A stretch of DNA of 53,454 nt, taken from NCBI GenBank assembly GCA_002477945.1, contig DLLF01000029.1, forward strand, positions 10,858 to 64,311. Reading direction: 5' to 3'. This document shows, piece after piece, positions 32,458 to 41,558 of the stretch; position 1 is the stretch's first letter, and each line of letters begins with the position of its first letter. This DNA is from Bacteroidales bacterium UBA7569 (lineage in GTDB: Bacteria > Bacteroidota > Bacteroidia > Bacteroidales > Paludibacteraceae). The notes under the pieces are model-generated. The model had not been told where the DNA came from. It was given only the letters and a program-made list of their open reading frames with translations, and searched no databases. A program made the position numbers and the translations under genes.

Positions 32458-34293
32458 ATGAAGAAAACACTGCTTTTAGTCTGTAGCGCAATGCTCTGTG
32501 CCGCATTATCTGCACAATCAGTTTCCAAAGTCGAGCCACTCTCCTGGTGGACGGATATGAACTGTCCTCTCACCTTGATGTTCTATGGGAACAACTTGCA
32601 AGATGCGAAAATCACCATTCAGAAATATGAAAGCAACAAACGGGTACCGACACAAGGCTTGGTACTCAAAGGACAACACAATGCAGAAAGTCCCAACTAC
32701 CTCTTTGCCGACATCGAAGTGAATGAGGCAGGCGACTATCTCTTCACCTTGCAGAAAGGGAAAAAGAAAACTTCTGTCAGATATACGATTAACACACGGC
32801 GGGAAGGCAGCAGAGAGAGGACAAGTTTCACTACAAAGGACGTGATATATCTCCTCATGCCCGATCGTTTTGTTGACGGCGACTCGGTGAACAACAATCT
32901 GACCTCTGTCCGGGAAAAAACTGACAAAGAGAACATACACGGCAGATATGGCGGTGATATACAAGGTATTATCAACTCTCTTGACTATATCAAAAGTTTG
33001 GGAGCAACTATGATATGGCCGACTCCTCTTCTGCTTGATAACGAAGAATCATGGAGTTATCATGGCTATGCTTGTGCCGACTACTACCACATCGACCCGC
33101 GGTTCGGATCCAATGAACTCTATAAGCAATTGGTCGCTGAAGCGCACCAAAAAGGATTGGGCATGATTATGGACATCGTCACAAACCATTGCGGGTTGGC
33201 ACATTGGTGGATGAACGATCTTCCTTACAACAACTGGATTCACCAATATCCAGAATATACGCAGACAAACAATGTATTCACTGCCCACTACGACATCAAC
33301 GCTTCGCAGTATGATCTCAATCTCCATCAGACAGGGTGGTTCGATACACACATGCCCGATATGAACTTGGACAATCCCGACCTGCTGCAGTATTTCAAGC
33401 AATGGGCTATTTGGTGGGTCGAGTACGCCGATTTGGATGGCTTGCGTGTTGATACCTACCCTTATAACGAGAAACACCCCATGAGCGAATGGTGCAAAGC
33501 CGTCCGAGAGGAGTATCCCAATATCAACATTGTGGGGGAATGTTGGACTCGTCCTGCTTCCAATATAGCCTACTGGCAAGCCGATGCACACAATGCAGAC
33601 GGATTCAACTCGCATCTGCCCTCCGTAATGGATTTTCCCACGGAAGAGGCTGTCCGGCAAGCCCTCGAAAATAAGGGCGAAGGTTGGGGCAATGGACTGA
33701 CACGCGTCTATGATGCAATTTCCCAAGACTATCTCTATGCCGATGTGAATAACCTGCTCGTATTCTTAGGTAATCATGATATGGATCACATCGCAGATGT
33801 TGTTCTTGATAATGATTTGCGCAGAGTCAAACTGGCAATCACCATGGCTGCCACCATGCGTGGAATTCTCCAACTCTATACGGGCGATGAGTTCGGACAA
33901 CGATCCAAAGATCTTTCCATGGGACATAGCGGACTCCGACAACCGCTTGTACCCGAAAGCAAACTGACACCCGAACAAGCCGACCTTTTGAACTATCACC
34001 GCCAATTGCTGCAATTCCGGCACAATGAACCCGTCTTGCACAATGGCAAAACTATGCACTTCATAGGCAGGGACAATACGTATGCCTACTTCCGCTACAC
34101 CGAAGAGGGGGCTGTCTTCGTTTTCCTTAATGCTTCGGAGCAGGAAAGAAGTATTCCATGGGAGCATTATGCGGAGATGTTGGTGCGCTATAATCCTGTG
34201 GGGAAAGAGATTTTCACACAGTCTGCCATAAGCGTGCAAGACGAATATATAGTACAACCTATCTCGTCTGTGGTAATCAAACTGACCAAGTAG
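32458..34293 (+). CDS. Secreted GH13 alpha-amylase / neopullulanase-like (SusA-type)
   Basis: 611 residues with a signal peptide (1-20). An N-terminal cyclomaltodextrinase-type beta-sandwich (~20-120) precedes the catalytic barrel. All four GH13 regions are present: DIVTNHCG, GLRVDTYPY with nucleophile Asp332, VGECWT with acid/base Glu361, and FLGNHDMDHI with Asp441. The calcium-independent neopullulanase/cyclomaltodextrinase subgroup of Bacteroidota has this layout. It would cut alpha-1,4 (and perhaps alpha-1,6) bonds of maltooligosaccharides in the periplasm. No SusC/D genes are beside it. Its 13-base spacing to the DAHP synthase gene suggests read-through transcription rather than a functional link. 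Confidence 0.9.
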   Translation: MKKTLLLVCSAMLCAALSAQSVSKVEPLSWWTDMNCPLTLMFYGNNLQDAKITIQKYESNKRVPTQGLVLKGQHNAESPNYLFADIEVNEAGDYLFTLQKGKKKTSVRYTINTRREGSRERTSFTTKDVIYLLMPDRFVDGDSVNNNLTSVREKTDKENIHGRYGGDIQGIINSLDYIKSLGATMIWPTPLLLDNEESWSYHGYACADYYHIDPRFGSNELYKQLVAEAHQKGLGMIMDIVTNHCGLAHWWMNDLPYNNWIHQYPEYTQTNNVFTAHYDINASQYDLNLHQTGWFDTHMPDMNLDNPDLLQYFKQWAIWWVEYADLDGLRVDTYPYNEKHPMSEWCKAVREEYPNINIVGECWTRPASNIAYWQADAHNADGFNSHLPSVMDFPTEEAVRQALENKGEGWGNGLTRVYDAISQDYLYADVNNLLVFLGNHDMDHIADVVLDNDLRRVKLAITMAATMRGILQLYTGDEFGQRSKDLSMGHSGLRQPLVPESKLTPEQADLLNYHRQLLQFRHNEPVLHNGKTMHFIGRDNTYAYFRYTEEGAVFVFLNASEQERSIPWEHYAEMLVRYNPVGKEIFTQSAISVQDEYIVQPISSVVIKLTK

Positions 34294-34311
34294 CAAAGTC
34301 CGTCCTTGATA

Positions 34312-35355
34312 ATGTTGATATCTGACGCAAAACCGCTGGTCATTGCAGGTCCCTGCAGTGCAGAGTCTGAGCAACAAGTCTTTCAGACAGCGGTTGCTAT
34401 GAAGAATTTGGGAGTATCTGCCTTTCGTGCTGGGTTGTGGAAACCGCGTACGCATCCCGACTCTTTCTCGGGCGTAGGAGAAAAAGGACTCCCTTGGCTG
34501 CAACGCATCCAGACTGAACTGAATCTCCCTGTTGCTACCGAGGTGGCTACGCCCGAACACCTTCAGCGTTGTATGGAATTCGGTATCAACATGCTGTGGA
34601 TCGGGGCACGGACAACCACCAATCCGTTTATGGTACAGCAGTTGGCTGACGAATTGGCGCACTGCGCACAGAAACCTGTCATCTTGGTCAAGAACCCTAT
34701 CAGCCCCGACATCAACTTGTGGCTGGGTGCTATTGAGAGATTCCGTAAAGCCGGCGTGGAACAGATTGTTGCCGTGCATCGGGGCTTTTATAGTCCCTAC
34801 TCTGCCCCGCTGAGAAATATGCCCGATTGGTCTGTTCCGATAGAGTTGAAGCGTAAACTTCCTGATGTCCCTGTCGTATGTGATCCCTCTCATTTGACGG
34901 GCAATGCCTCTTTGGTTGCTGACATGGCAATGCAGGCAATGCAGATAGGGTTCGACGGTCTGATGATTGAGTGCCACGTCTGTCCCTGCAAGGCTCTTTC
35001 GGATGCCGGGCAGCAGATTTCGCCACAGCAGATGAAGGTACTTCTCCATTCTCTTTATGCAAGAAATGGATCTCCTGTCTCTGGAGACACATCTGCACCG
35101 GAATTGTTGGCATTGAGAAAACAGATTGACGAGATTGACAATGAACTGTGGCAACTCATTGCCAAACGCCTTGATATAGCCTCGCAGATAGGGCAATACA
35201 AACGCGGACATAATCTCCCTATTCTGCAATCGGCACGCTATAACGACATCTTGCAGAAACGTCTTGACTGGGCAGCCGAACATGGCATATCGCAATCTGC
35301 AGTACAGAAAATCATAGAAATACTCCACGAAGAATCCATCCGCCGCCAATTGTAA
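34312..35355 (+). CDS. Bifunctional 3-deoxy-7-phosphoheptulonate synthase / chorismate mutase (type II)
   Basis: 347 residues starting at ATG 34312 (an upstream in-frame TTG at 34306 is less likely). Residues 1-~250 form the DAHP synthase, the entry step of aromatic amino acid synthesis: VIAGPCSAESEQQ, LWKPRTHPDSF, WIGARTTTNPF, HRGFYSPY, VVCDPSHLTGN and a metal-binding IECHVCP block. Residues ~265-347 are an AroQ-type chorismate mutase (LLALRKQIDEIDNELWQLIAKRLDIASQIGQYKR). Such fusions are standard in Bacteroidota, with the mutase domain providing feedback control by prephenate or chorismate. A terminator and a repeat copy follow. Confidence 0.9.
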   Translation: MLISDAKPLVIAGPCSAESEQQVFQTAVAMKNLGVSAFRAGLWKPRTHPDSFSGVGEKGLPWLQRIQTELNLPVATEVATPEHLQRCMEFGINMLWIGARTTTNPFMVQQLADELAHCAQKPVILVKNPISPDINLWLGAIERFRKAGVEQIVAVHRGFYSPYSAPLRNMPDWSVPIELKRKLPDVPVVCDPSHLTGNASLVADMAMQAMQIGFDGLMIECHVCPCKALSDAGQQISPQQMKVLLHSLYARNGSPVSGDTSAPELLALRKQIDEIDNELWQLIAKRLDIASQIGQYKRGHNLPILQSARYNDILQKRLDWAAEHGISQSAVQKIIEILHEESIRRQL

Positions 35356-35415
35356 AGCAGACATGGTTGGTTGTTTCCATTTCTTCAAAAGAACGCCAGG
35401 AAGTCGCCCCGCTTT

Positions 35416-35510
35416 AGCCAACCTCTACGACCCCTGAACGACCCCTCAAGCACCCCTCAACGAAATATCAGGAATAGATTGGCTCAACCCATAGAATGTC
35501 TCAAACAAAT
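35416..35510 (+). repeat. Dispersed 11-bp-periodic intergenic repeat, copy C
   Basis: Core units acgacccctga, acgacccctca, agcacccctca, acgaaatatca (35427-35470). Homology to copy D (43094) extends on both sides (ttagcc before; atcag, aatag, ggct, catagaa, gtctc after), so the full element is about 95 bases. It lies between convergent genes. Confidence 0.8.
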
Positions 35511-35511
35511 A

Positions 35512-35543
35512 GGAAAAGGCAGCCTATTCAGGCTGCCTTTTCC
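35512..35543. terminator. Bidirectional terminator
   Basis: GGAAAAGGCAGCCT (35512-35525) pairs perfectly with AGGCTGCCTTTTCC (35530-35543) around a 4-base loop. It serves the aromatic-biosynthesis gene on + and the six-gene operon on the minus strand. Confidence 0.85.
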
Positions 35544-35568
35544 ATGGTTATTAGTAGAAGAAAACGTG

Positions 35569-38064
35569 CTACATAGATACATCAAACTGAACGGCATTGC
35601 CATACACATACTCTTTGCCTACACGGACAAAAGCACGGACATAATAGCGGTAAGAACTATGCTGCACAGTGGCTGTGGTAGAAAATGAACCGGTACCCGT
35701 ACCGGAAACCGTAACTTTCGTGCCGTTGCCAACCGTAGGTTCGGAATAAGTACTATACACAAAACCTCTTTGACTGTACGACGGAGTACCTGCGTTTTGG
35801 ACACTCCCGTTGAACTGCACCGTATATTCAAGATATGTGCCTAATCCGATATCAACACCCTTAATGTTGGTCACACTGCTTGTGTACACCACCGGTGGCT
35901 CTGTGGTTTGAAACGAAACAACTTCCCCGTAAATAGTTTCATACTCCTGACGCACAAAAGCACGGGCATAATAGGTCTGACCGCTCTGAAGGCCACTGAC
36001 CGCTATGGAATACTTCCCTGCAGAACTGCTTGTCTCCCTGACGACACTGCCCGTCATAAGTGTAGGATCATTGTGCGTGGCATAGCAGAAACCGCGCTCA
36101 TAGTATCTCGGATCGCCTGCGGAAAGCACATTGCCCTGCAACGTAACCGTCTCGGAACCTACGTTAGTGGCTTGCAATGTCTGCACGGAAGCCGTATTCA
36201 GTGTAGTCTGAAAAGAAACTACATTGATAGCATACACAGGCTCACCATTCTGAATAACATAAGCCAGAGCATAGTATGTGGTTTGAGGCTTCAATCCTTG
36301 AAGAGTATAAGAGAACTCACCCACCCCGTCACCGCTTACGGGACATTTGTTGTCCGCCACGGTAGGGGATGAATGTAATGCATAGCAGAAGCCGCGCTCC
36401 GTATAGGCAGGATCGCCCTCTACATACACATGGGCAATGAGAGTCGCCTGCGTGGCTGTAACACCTGTGGAAGAAGACATCACAACGTGAGGATTTACCC
36501 AAGTGGTGGTAAAGGTTATTTGGTTGCCGTATATCGGTTCTCCGTTTTGGACGACATAAGCACATACATAATACTTCGTTTGATGCTCCAAACCACCGAT
36601 AGTCAGCGAATAGTCTCCTGTTCCGCTGCCATCAACAATACGCTTCGTATCGGTTATGGTGGGATTCGGGTGTGTGGCGTAGCAGAAACCCCGCTCTGTG
36701 TAGGACGGAGTCCCTTCCGTCGATACAAATGCATTCAGAGTGGCACCTGTATAGGTAATATCAGAAGCCGCTGTTGTGGTTACCGCTGCCACCGATGTAT
36801 TGGTACTGAACATCACCAAATCACCATACACGTATGAGTCGTTCTGCTTGGCATAAGCACGTACATAATAGGTACAAGATGCCCGTAAATTACCAACTAA
36901 TGCACTATACTCGTTCTCTCGTATATCATCACTTTTTACCACATCACCAAAACCATACTCCGCATACGAATTTATCGGATCCGAACTGTATGTATAACAG
37001 AAGCCGCGTTCCGTAAAACGGGGCTTTCCTGCATTGGGCATCGTAGCATTCAGAACAGCCTTTATATTGCCATCTGCGACATCAATGTCAGATACAGGTT
37101 CTGTGACAACCTCCGTCACCTCCTCGACAGTCGTGAAAGATATCTCGTTGGAACTGTATGCTGTTCCTACTTCATTGATAGCATAGGCACGTACGTAATA
37201 GGTGGTATTCTTGAGAAACCTGTCACTGTGGTAGCGAAACATAGAATCAACGGATACCAGACAGGCAACTTTGTTGGCTTCAATGGTCGGTTGGGGAACC
37301 GTCCCGTAAACAAAACCCGCTTCTGTATAGGCGGGACTGCCTTCAAACTCCATCTTTCCCTCAAAATAATACACCAAGTCTGCACTGCCGACAGACCTGA
37401 GTATCACCCTCGGGGTTGATTCTCCAAGGGCGGTAACGATCAGTTGCTTGCTTCCGTTATCTGAGGTAATGTGAAGCGTTGTCAGGTTTTCGGAAGGTCG
37501 TAGTTTGCTTCTGTCAATAGTTAGCACCAATGCTTGCGTGGCTCCTTCTTTCAATGAACCGGATGACTTGCTGATACTCTTAATCCATTCTGCAGTATAG
37601 GTGATTTCCCACTCCAATGCGTTTTCTCCGTCATTGAAGATATTGAAAGAACGGGCAATATCCGCTTTCGTGCCGCCGAAGTTGAGCGAATCAATGTCTT
37701 CTTTCTTGTCATTCACCACACGTAACGACGGCGGCAATCTCTCCAACTGCACATCCGCCTTGACTGTCAGGTCTGCAACTACGGTTATCGTATTGCTTGT
37801 ATAATCGGAATACCCTGCCTTCGTAACTAGCAACGTGTAATTCTTTGGCTCCAACTGCGTGAACTCGAATTGCCCGTCGCTGCCCGTGATGATGGTTACA
37901 CCGGCTGGTAATAGTTCTACGCTGGCCTTTGCAATAGGCTCGTCAGTAGCCTTGTCTGCAACAATACCGCATAAACCGCCGTATGCTACCACATCGGGGT
38001 GCTTGCATGATTGCGGCAAGCATAGCAAGCCTATATAACAAAGGAAATAGAATAACTTTTTCAT
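35569..38064 (-). CDS. Large lipoprotein: carboxypeptidase-regulatory domain, BACON-like region, six FN3-like repeats
   Basis: 831 residues; lipobox LCLPQSC. Residues ~30-110 are a CarboxypepD_reg/PEGA-like domain (GGLCGIVADKATDEPIAKASVEL, DGQFEFTQLEPKNYTLLVTKAGY). A BACON-like Ig region follows (SFNIFNDGENALEWEITYTAEWI, LVLTIDRSKL). From ~215 to the end are six repeats of about 90 residues with the core TERGFCYATHPNPT, a short loop, YYVRAYA or YYVCAYV, then YGNQITFTT. They look like fibronectin-III-type strands. This is the last gene of the operon from 42296. It probably projects from the cell surface; ligand unknown. Confidence 0.75.
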   Translation of the reverse strand: MKKLFYFLCYIGLLCLPQSCKHPDVVAYGGLCGIVADKATDEPIAKASVELLPAGVTIITGSDGQFEFTQLEPKNYTLLVTKAGYSDYTSNTITVVADLTVKADVQLERLPPSLRVVNDKKEDIDSLNFGGTKADIARSFNIFNDGENALEWEITYTAEWIKSISKSSGSLKEGATQALVLTIDRSKLRPSENLTTLHITSDNGSKQLIVTALGESTPRVILRSVGSADLVYYFEGKMEFEGSPAYTEAGFVYGTVPQPTIEANKVACLVSVDSMFRYHSDRFLKNTTYYVRAYAINEVGTAYSSNEISFTTVEEVTEVVTEPVSDIDVADGNIKAVLNATMPNAGKPRFTERGFCYTYSSDPINSYAEYGFGDVVKSDDIRENEYSALVGNLRASCTYYVRAYAKQNDSYVYGDLVMFSTNTSVAAVTTTAASDITYTGATLNAFVSTEGTPSYTERGFCYATHPNPTITDTKRIVDGSGTGDYSLTIGGLEHQTKYYVCAYVVQNGEPIYGNQITFTTTWVNPHVVMSSSTGVTATQATLIAHVYVEGDPAYTERGFCYALHSSPTVADNKCPVSGDGVGEFSYTLQGLKPQTTYYALAYVIQNGEPVYAINVVSFQTTLNTASVQTLQATNVGSETVTLQGNVLSAGDPRYYERGFCYATHNDPTLMTGSVVRETSSSAGKYSIAVSGLQSGQTYYARAFVRQEYETIYGEVVSFQTTEPPVVYTSSVTNIKGVDIGLGTYLEYTVQFNGSVQNAGTPSYSQRGFVYSTYSEPTVGNGTKVTVSGTGTGSFSTTATVQHSSYRYYVRAFVRVGKEYVYGNAVQFDVSM

Positions 38065-38075
38065 AATATGATTGC

Positions 38076-38408
38076 TTATTGTTTTCGTGATAGAGTAATA
38101 TCCGCTCTCTGTGTTTCGCCTGCTACAAGCACCACCGTTTTGCGATTGGTTTTATACCCTGTAGCCTGCACTACAAGAGTGTACTGTCCTGCTTCCATAT
38201 CAAGGAACTCAAAGAAACCGTCAATCCCCGTGTATGTATTCTTGCCACTCGGACTGAGCGTAATCAGTGCATTGCTCACTACATCACCGGTTTCCATTTC
38301 CACAACGGTTCCGCTGAGATTGGCGAATACGTCGTATGTAGTAGGCTTACACGAAGAAAATAACACTGCCATCCCGACAAAGAGTGAACTTAATAATATC
38401 TTTTTCAT
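38076..38408 (-). CDS. Small lipoprotein with a carboxypeptidase-regulatory-like domain
   Basis: 110 residues; lipobox VLFSSC (Cys20). The mature part is a single CarboxypepD_reg-like beta-sandwich (LSGTVVEMETGDVVSNALITL, GIDGFFEFLDMEAGQYTLVV, VVLVAGETQRADITL). It resembles the N-terminal domain of the next gene's product and may be a shortened paralog. It lies 11 bases after the DUF5683-like gene and 11 bases before the large lipoprotein gene. Confidence 0.7.
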   Translation of the reverse strand: MKKILLSSLFVGMAVLFSSCKPTTYDVFANLSGTVVEMETGDVVSNALITLSPSGKNTYTGIDGFFEFLDMEAGQYTLVVQATGYKTNRKTVVLVAGETQRADITLSRKQ

Positions 38409-38419
38409 ATCTTCATAAT

Positions 38420-39175
38420 TTAGAACGTGAAATTTACAGCCAACCCTCCGCCGTCGTATGTGGCAAAGGGAGCCAAACTGAGCATTTTACCATCAAAAGA
38501 AACATAAGGCTTTCCTCGTGCCACTATCCCGTCTATAATATTCCATACATACACTGCGGCAATACCGCCAATACACACATTGCGCGTAATGTTGCAGACA
38601 TTGGCGTTATAAGCGTATTGACTCTTCAGTCGGGCATTATGCGTCATACCGATCTGAGCGGTATAATTCTGACGCAAACACTCTGCCACTACCACTCCTC
38701 CTATACAGACAACCTCTCCTGCAATAAAGCCGATGCCCTTGCCAAGACTCCCTTTGTGTATTTGTGCCATGCCGGGAACAAACACACGTGTCGAGAATGG
38801 ATATTTCTGAGTGGATAACACCGGTTCGGGAGTCAAATCCGGACGTTTCCTTGTTTGGTAAAGGAAATACCCGACCATACCCTTCTCGGTACATTCATAG
38901 TATGGCGAGCCTATGCGGGTGGATTTCACCCAAGCCGTTTTGTCTCCGACAGCCTGACGGCGGTTCTCTTCCACCTCCTGCCGAGCCTGTTGGCTGAGTT
39001 CTTCAGCATCTGTCCCTACTATTTTAATCACCTCCAGATAGGAGTTCGAGAGTTCCACATGATAACCATCCACGGCCCATGTCGGTCGTTTCCCTCCACA
39101 TTGGGCATATATGTCAATGGGAAACAACAATGCGCCTATAAGGCACATTGTTGTTAAAAGCACACCTCTGCTCAT
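38420..39175 (-). CDS. DUF5683-like membrane protein
   Basis: 251 residues with a signal peptide (1-24, ending YAQC). A middle region has ELSQQARQEVEENRRQAV and a central YPFSTRVFVPGMAQIHKGSLGKGIGFIAGEV. The P-G-x-x-Q-x-x-K-G-x-x-x-K-G motif followed by two hydrophobic hairpin segments is the DUF5683/TM2-like pattern. The C-terminus (LSLAPFATYDGGGLAVNFTF) looks like a short beta strand pair ending in Phe, as in outer-membrane-associated proteins. It starts one base after the stop of the preceding gene. Function unknown. Confidence 0.6.
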   Translation of the reverse strand: MSRGVLLTTMCLIGALLFPIDIYAQCGGKRPTWAVDGYHVELSNSYLEVIKIVGTDAEELSQQARQEVEENRRQAVGDKTAWVKSTRIGSPYYECTEKGMVGYFLYQTRKRPDLTPEPVLSTQKYPFSTRVFVPGMAQIHKGSLGKGIGFIAGEVVCIGGVVVAECLRQNYTAQIGMTHNARLKSQYAYNANVCNITRNVCIGGIAAVYVWNIIDGIVARGKPYVSFDGKMLSLAPFATYDGGGLAVNFTF

Positions 39176-39176
39176 G

Positions 39177-39821
39177 TTATTGCACAGATTCTGGTTGTAC
39201 GCCGAGTTGATTGCCCAAACTGTTGCGGAACGCTTGCTCTCTTTCCCGTATTTGGGATTTCACTTCCGCAGGAATATCTTGGCTTTTTTGGAGACCCTCA
39301 ACAATGCTGTTGATAAGATCCGACTTTTTCACCAAAATACCCATATACAAGTTAGCATACCCTCCTTCGTCCATATCGCCATACTGACGACAATCCTCTT
39401 CGGTGTCATTCAAGAATGTATCAATGATTTGCTCGCCTGCACTCTCTATATGTGAAGCCGCTGAAAACTTGTCATCCACATCATACTGGTCGAAGTAGTC
39501 GCGCACCGCACCTTGATATTTCCCTCCTATTTTCTGCTTCACCTGCTGCCGTAGGCTGGCTAACAACTTAGTGGCTACCACAGAGTAGTCGCGCTCTCCT
39601 TCGCCCCCCATCTTGACACGGATAAAACCACTGGCGGCATAGTATTCACCATCGTCATAACGCTGACAAGGTTGCCGGTACGTTTTCTCAATAACTTTCG
39701 CATTGTCTTCCTCATCCCGCATACGGTCATTACGTCCCTGACGGTTGTTTTGTGCCATAGCCGGAGGAACTATGGTCAGGAATGTGACAAAAACTGCCAC
39801 ACAACTATTGATATGTATCAT
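39177..39821 (-). CDS. Secreted LPP20/FlgT-like protein, paralog of the gene at 41559
   Basis: 214 residues with a signal peptide (ending AMAQ). The core VVATKLLASLRQQVKQKIGGKYQGAV with DYFDQYDVDDKFSAASHIESA and DTFLNDTEEDCRQ aligns closely with the same blocks in the gene at 41559 (QVVRDYMDQMDVDDKFTAAS, YINDTEESCRE). The A-x-x-x-L-x-x-x-I helix then strand layout resembles the LPP20/FlgT N-terminal fold. Two paralogs flanking the vWA gene suggest a heteromeric envelope assembly. Function unknown. Confidence 0.6.
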   Translation of the reverse strand: MIHINSCVAVFVTFLTIVPPAMAQNNRQGRNDRMRDEEDNAKVIEKTYRQPCQRYDDGEYYAASGFIRVKMGGEGERDYSVVATKLLASLRQQVKQKIGGKYQGAVRDYFDQYDVDDKFSAASHIESAGEQIIDTFLNDTEEDCRQYGDMDEGGYANLYMGILVKKSDLINSIVEGLQKSQDIPAEVKSQIREREQAFRNSLGNQLGVQPESVQ

Positions 39822-39838
39822 AACTAATTGTTAAAAAA

Positions 39839-41518
39839 TTATCGTTTGCTTTTTATCTTGTCACCAAAGTGGTAACCCAATGTAATCGAAGGCTCCGCAA
39901 TAAAGCAATCTGACAAAGGTATGCCAAAATTCATATTGCCTGTGATGTAGAAGTGCTTTGGTAGCACTCGCCCGAAACGTAATTCAAATGGCAAATAAAC
40001 TTCCTCGAATGCAACCGTCCCAAAACCGATACAAGGCGATAATCCGATGATGAAAGGTCTCTCATTCACATTGCCTGCCAACATGAGCAAGCCAAACTTG
40101 AAATCAAAAGAGCCACCTACCTCATCTCCTACTACGCCAAAACCACTACCCAATTTAGTGTAAAAACCTATCGCAAATCTATCCGTTACAGGGTATGCAA
40201 AGTCAAGACCTAAATCAAGATTCAAACCCATTGCAAAATAAGACACATAGGAACCATAATAATTATATTCACTATGATACCCGTAACTATCATAGTATTC
40301 TTTCGTTGTAGGCTTCCAATATCCACCTGATCCCATAGGAAGCCCGATACTTCCGTTCAATCCCAAGAATATATTCCGTCCTCCCTGTGGTTTCGGAACG
40401 GGTACAGGCTTAGGCGCCTTGTATTTTTTCTTGCCAAAGGTCCAGCAAACTTGTCCTTGACGTGCAGGAGCCACATAACATTGGAGAACTTGCCATCTAT
40501 CCACCAAATCACTGGCAATCTGACCAAATATCGCACTCAGTTGATTCATCTCGGAAACAGGTAGATAATGGCTGTCGTCTGACGGCATGGTCAATCCTTT
40601 TAGTATCCTCTCGAATTTATCTTTTTGAGAATCTGTTTGTATATCAGAACCCTTAAAAGGAACAACAAAGTGTTCCACATCGGCATTTCGTATCTTCTCA
40701 TTCACATACAGATTATAGGCGTCTGCGGTCTTAAGGTTCTTACTGCGGTCTAACGAAGTTTGATCCAGCCCGTCAGTAAACGTAACAATAATAGGAGTGG
40801 CATATTCGTCTGTACTCTTCAAAGTGTTGGTGTATGCTGTTGCCATATCAATGGCTTTGTCAAGACTATAATACAATGCCGTACCTGTTGATACATCAAA
40901 ACTGTTGATAAAGTTTACCATACGACCGTATGTCATATCCGTCAATGGTTCTATCTCACGGACAAGAGTCTTCTTCAGCGAATTGAAAGCAATGATTCCG
41001 ATTCGGATATTGCCACCTGTCTGTGAAGCAGTATACATCGTACGGAGAAAGGTTATTGCACCCTCTTTAACATACTTGAAATCGTGTACAAACTCGTTCT
41101 CCAATGAACTGCTGCAGTCCAAAACCAACATCACCGTCATTATCTTTCGGTGCTCCATGCCTTGGTTGGCACTACGGATTTCAACATCGGGTTGCCACTC
41201 TCCTGTTTCATTGTCGAACACCCAATAAGAAATATACTTGTATTCCTCTTTGGGACAATTCGTCACAATGTGATCAAAAGTAAAAAGAACATCACCATTG
41301 TCCTCCTGGTAACGACCACGGTAAACACTTTTTCCGTCTTTGATAGAAATCCCTTTGGAGGTTACATCGGTCAAAATGTAATCATTCGTAGGATCGAAAT
41401 AACCCTTGATATAGTATTGTGCGTCATTAGGGTGAATACGCCAATCTTCCACTTTTTGGGCAAAAAGGGCAACACTGCCAACCATTGCAGACAGTGCAAG
41501 CAAGAATATCTTTTTCAT
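39839..41518 (-). CDS. Secreted von Willebrand A domain fused to a predicted outer-membrane beta-barrel
   Basis: 559 residues; signal peptide 1-20. Residues ~125-340 form a vWA domain with a complete metal-ion-dependent adhesion site: MLVLDCSSSLENE (D-x-S-x-S), the Thr in STGTALYYSLDKAI, and VTFTDGLDQ. A Pro/Lys-rich linker (YKAPKPVPVPKPQGG, ~378-392) leads to a C-terminal region of alternating strands (IFLGLNGSIGLPMGSGGY, YFAMGLNLDLGLDFAYP, FAIGFYTKLGSGFGV, PSITLGYHFGDKI), which reads as an 8- to 10-stranded barrel. MIDAS domains bind protein ligands through a metal. I infer a surface- or periplasm-facing interaction module anchored in the outer membrane. Confidence 0.75.
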   Translation of the reverse strand: MKKIFLLALSAMVGSVALFAQKVEDWRIHPNDAQYYIKGYFDPTNDYILTDVTSKGISIKDGKSVYRGRYQEDNGDVLFTFDHIVTNCPKEEYKYISYWVFDNETGEWQPDVEIRSANQGMEHRKIMTVMLVLDCSSSLENEFVHDFKYVKEGAITFLRTMYTASQTGGNIRIGIIAFNSLKKTLVREIEPLTDMTYGRMVNFINSFDVSTGTALYYSLDKAIDMATAYTNTLKSTDEYATPIIVTFTDGLDQTSLDRSKNLKTADAYNLYVNEKIRNADVEHFVVPFKGSDIQTDSQKDKFERILKGLTMPSDDSHYLPVSEMNQLSAIFGQIASDLVDRWQVLQCYVAPARQGQVCWTFGKKKYKAPKPVPVPKPQGGRNIFLGLNGSIGLPMGSGGYWKPTTKEYYDSYGYHSEYNYYGSYVSYFAMGLNLDLGLDFAYPVTDRFAIGFYTKLGSGFGVVGDEVGGSFDFKFGLLMLAGNVNERPFIIGLSPCIGFGTVAFEEVYLPFELRFGRVLPKHFYITGNMNFGIPLSDCFIAEPSITLGYHFGDKIKSKR

Positions 41519-41558
41519 ATCCGTTATTTTGTATTATGTTTTTCAGTGTATGTTCTTT

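Noticed and set aside
33766..35421. 551-residue minus-strand ORF opposite the GH13 and DAHP synthase genes
   Set aside because: It spans two conserved plus-strand genes with intact catalytic motifs and resembles no family; shadow ORF.
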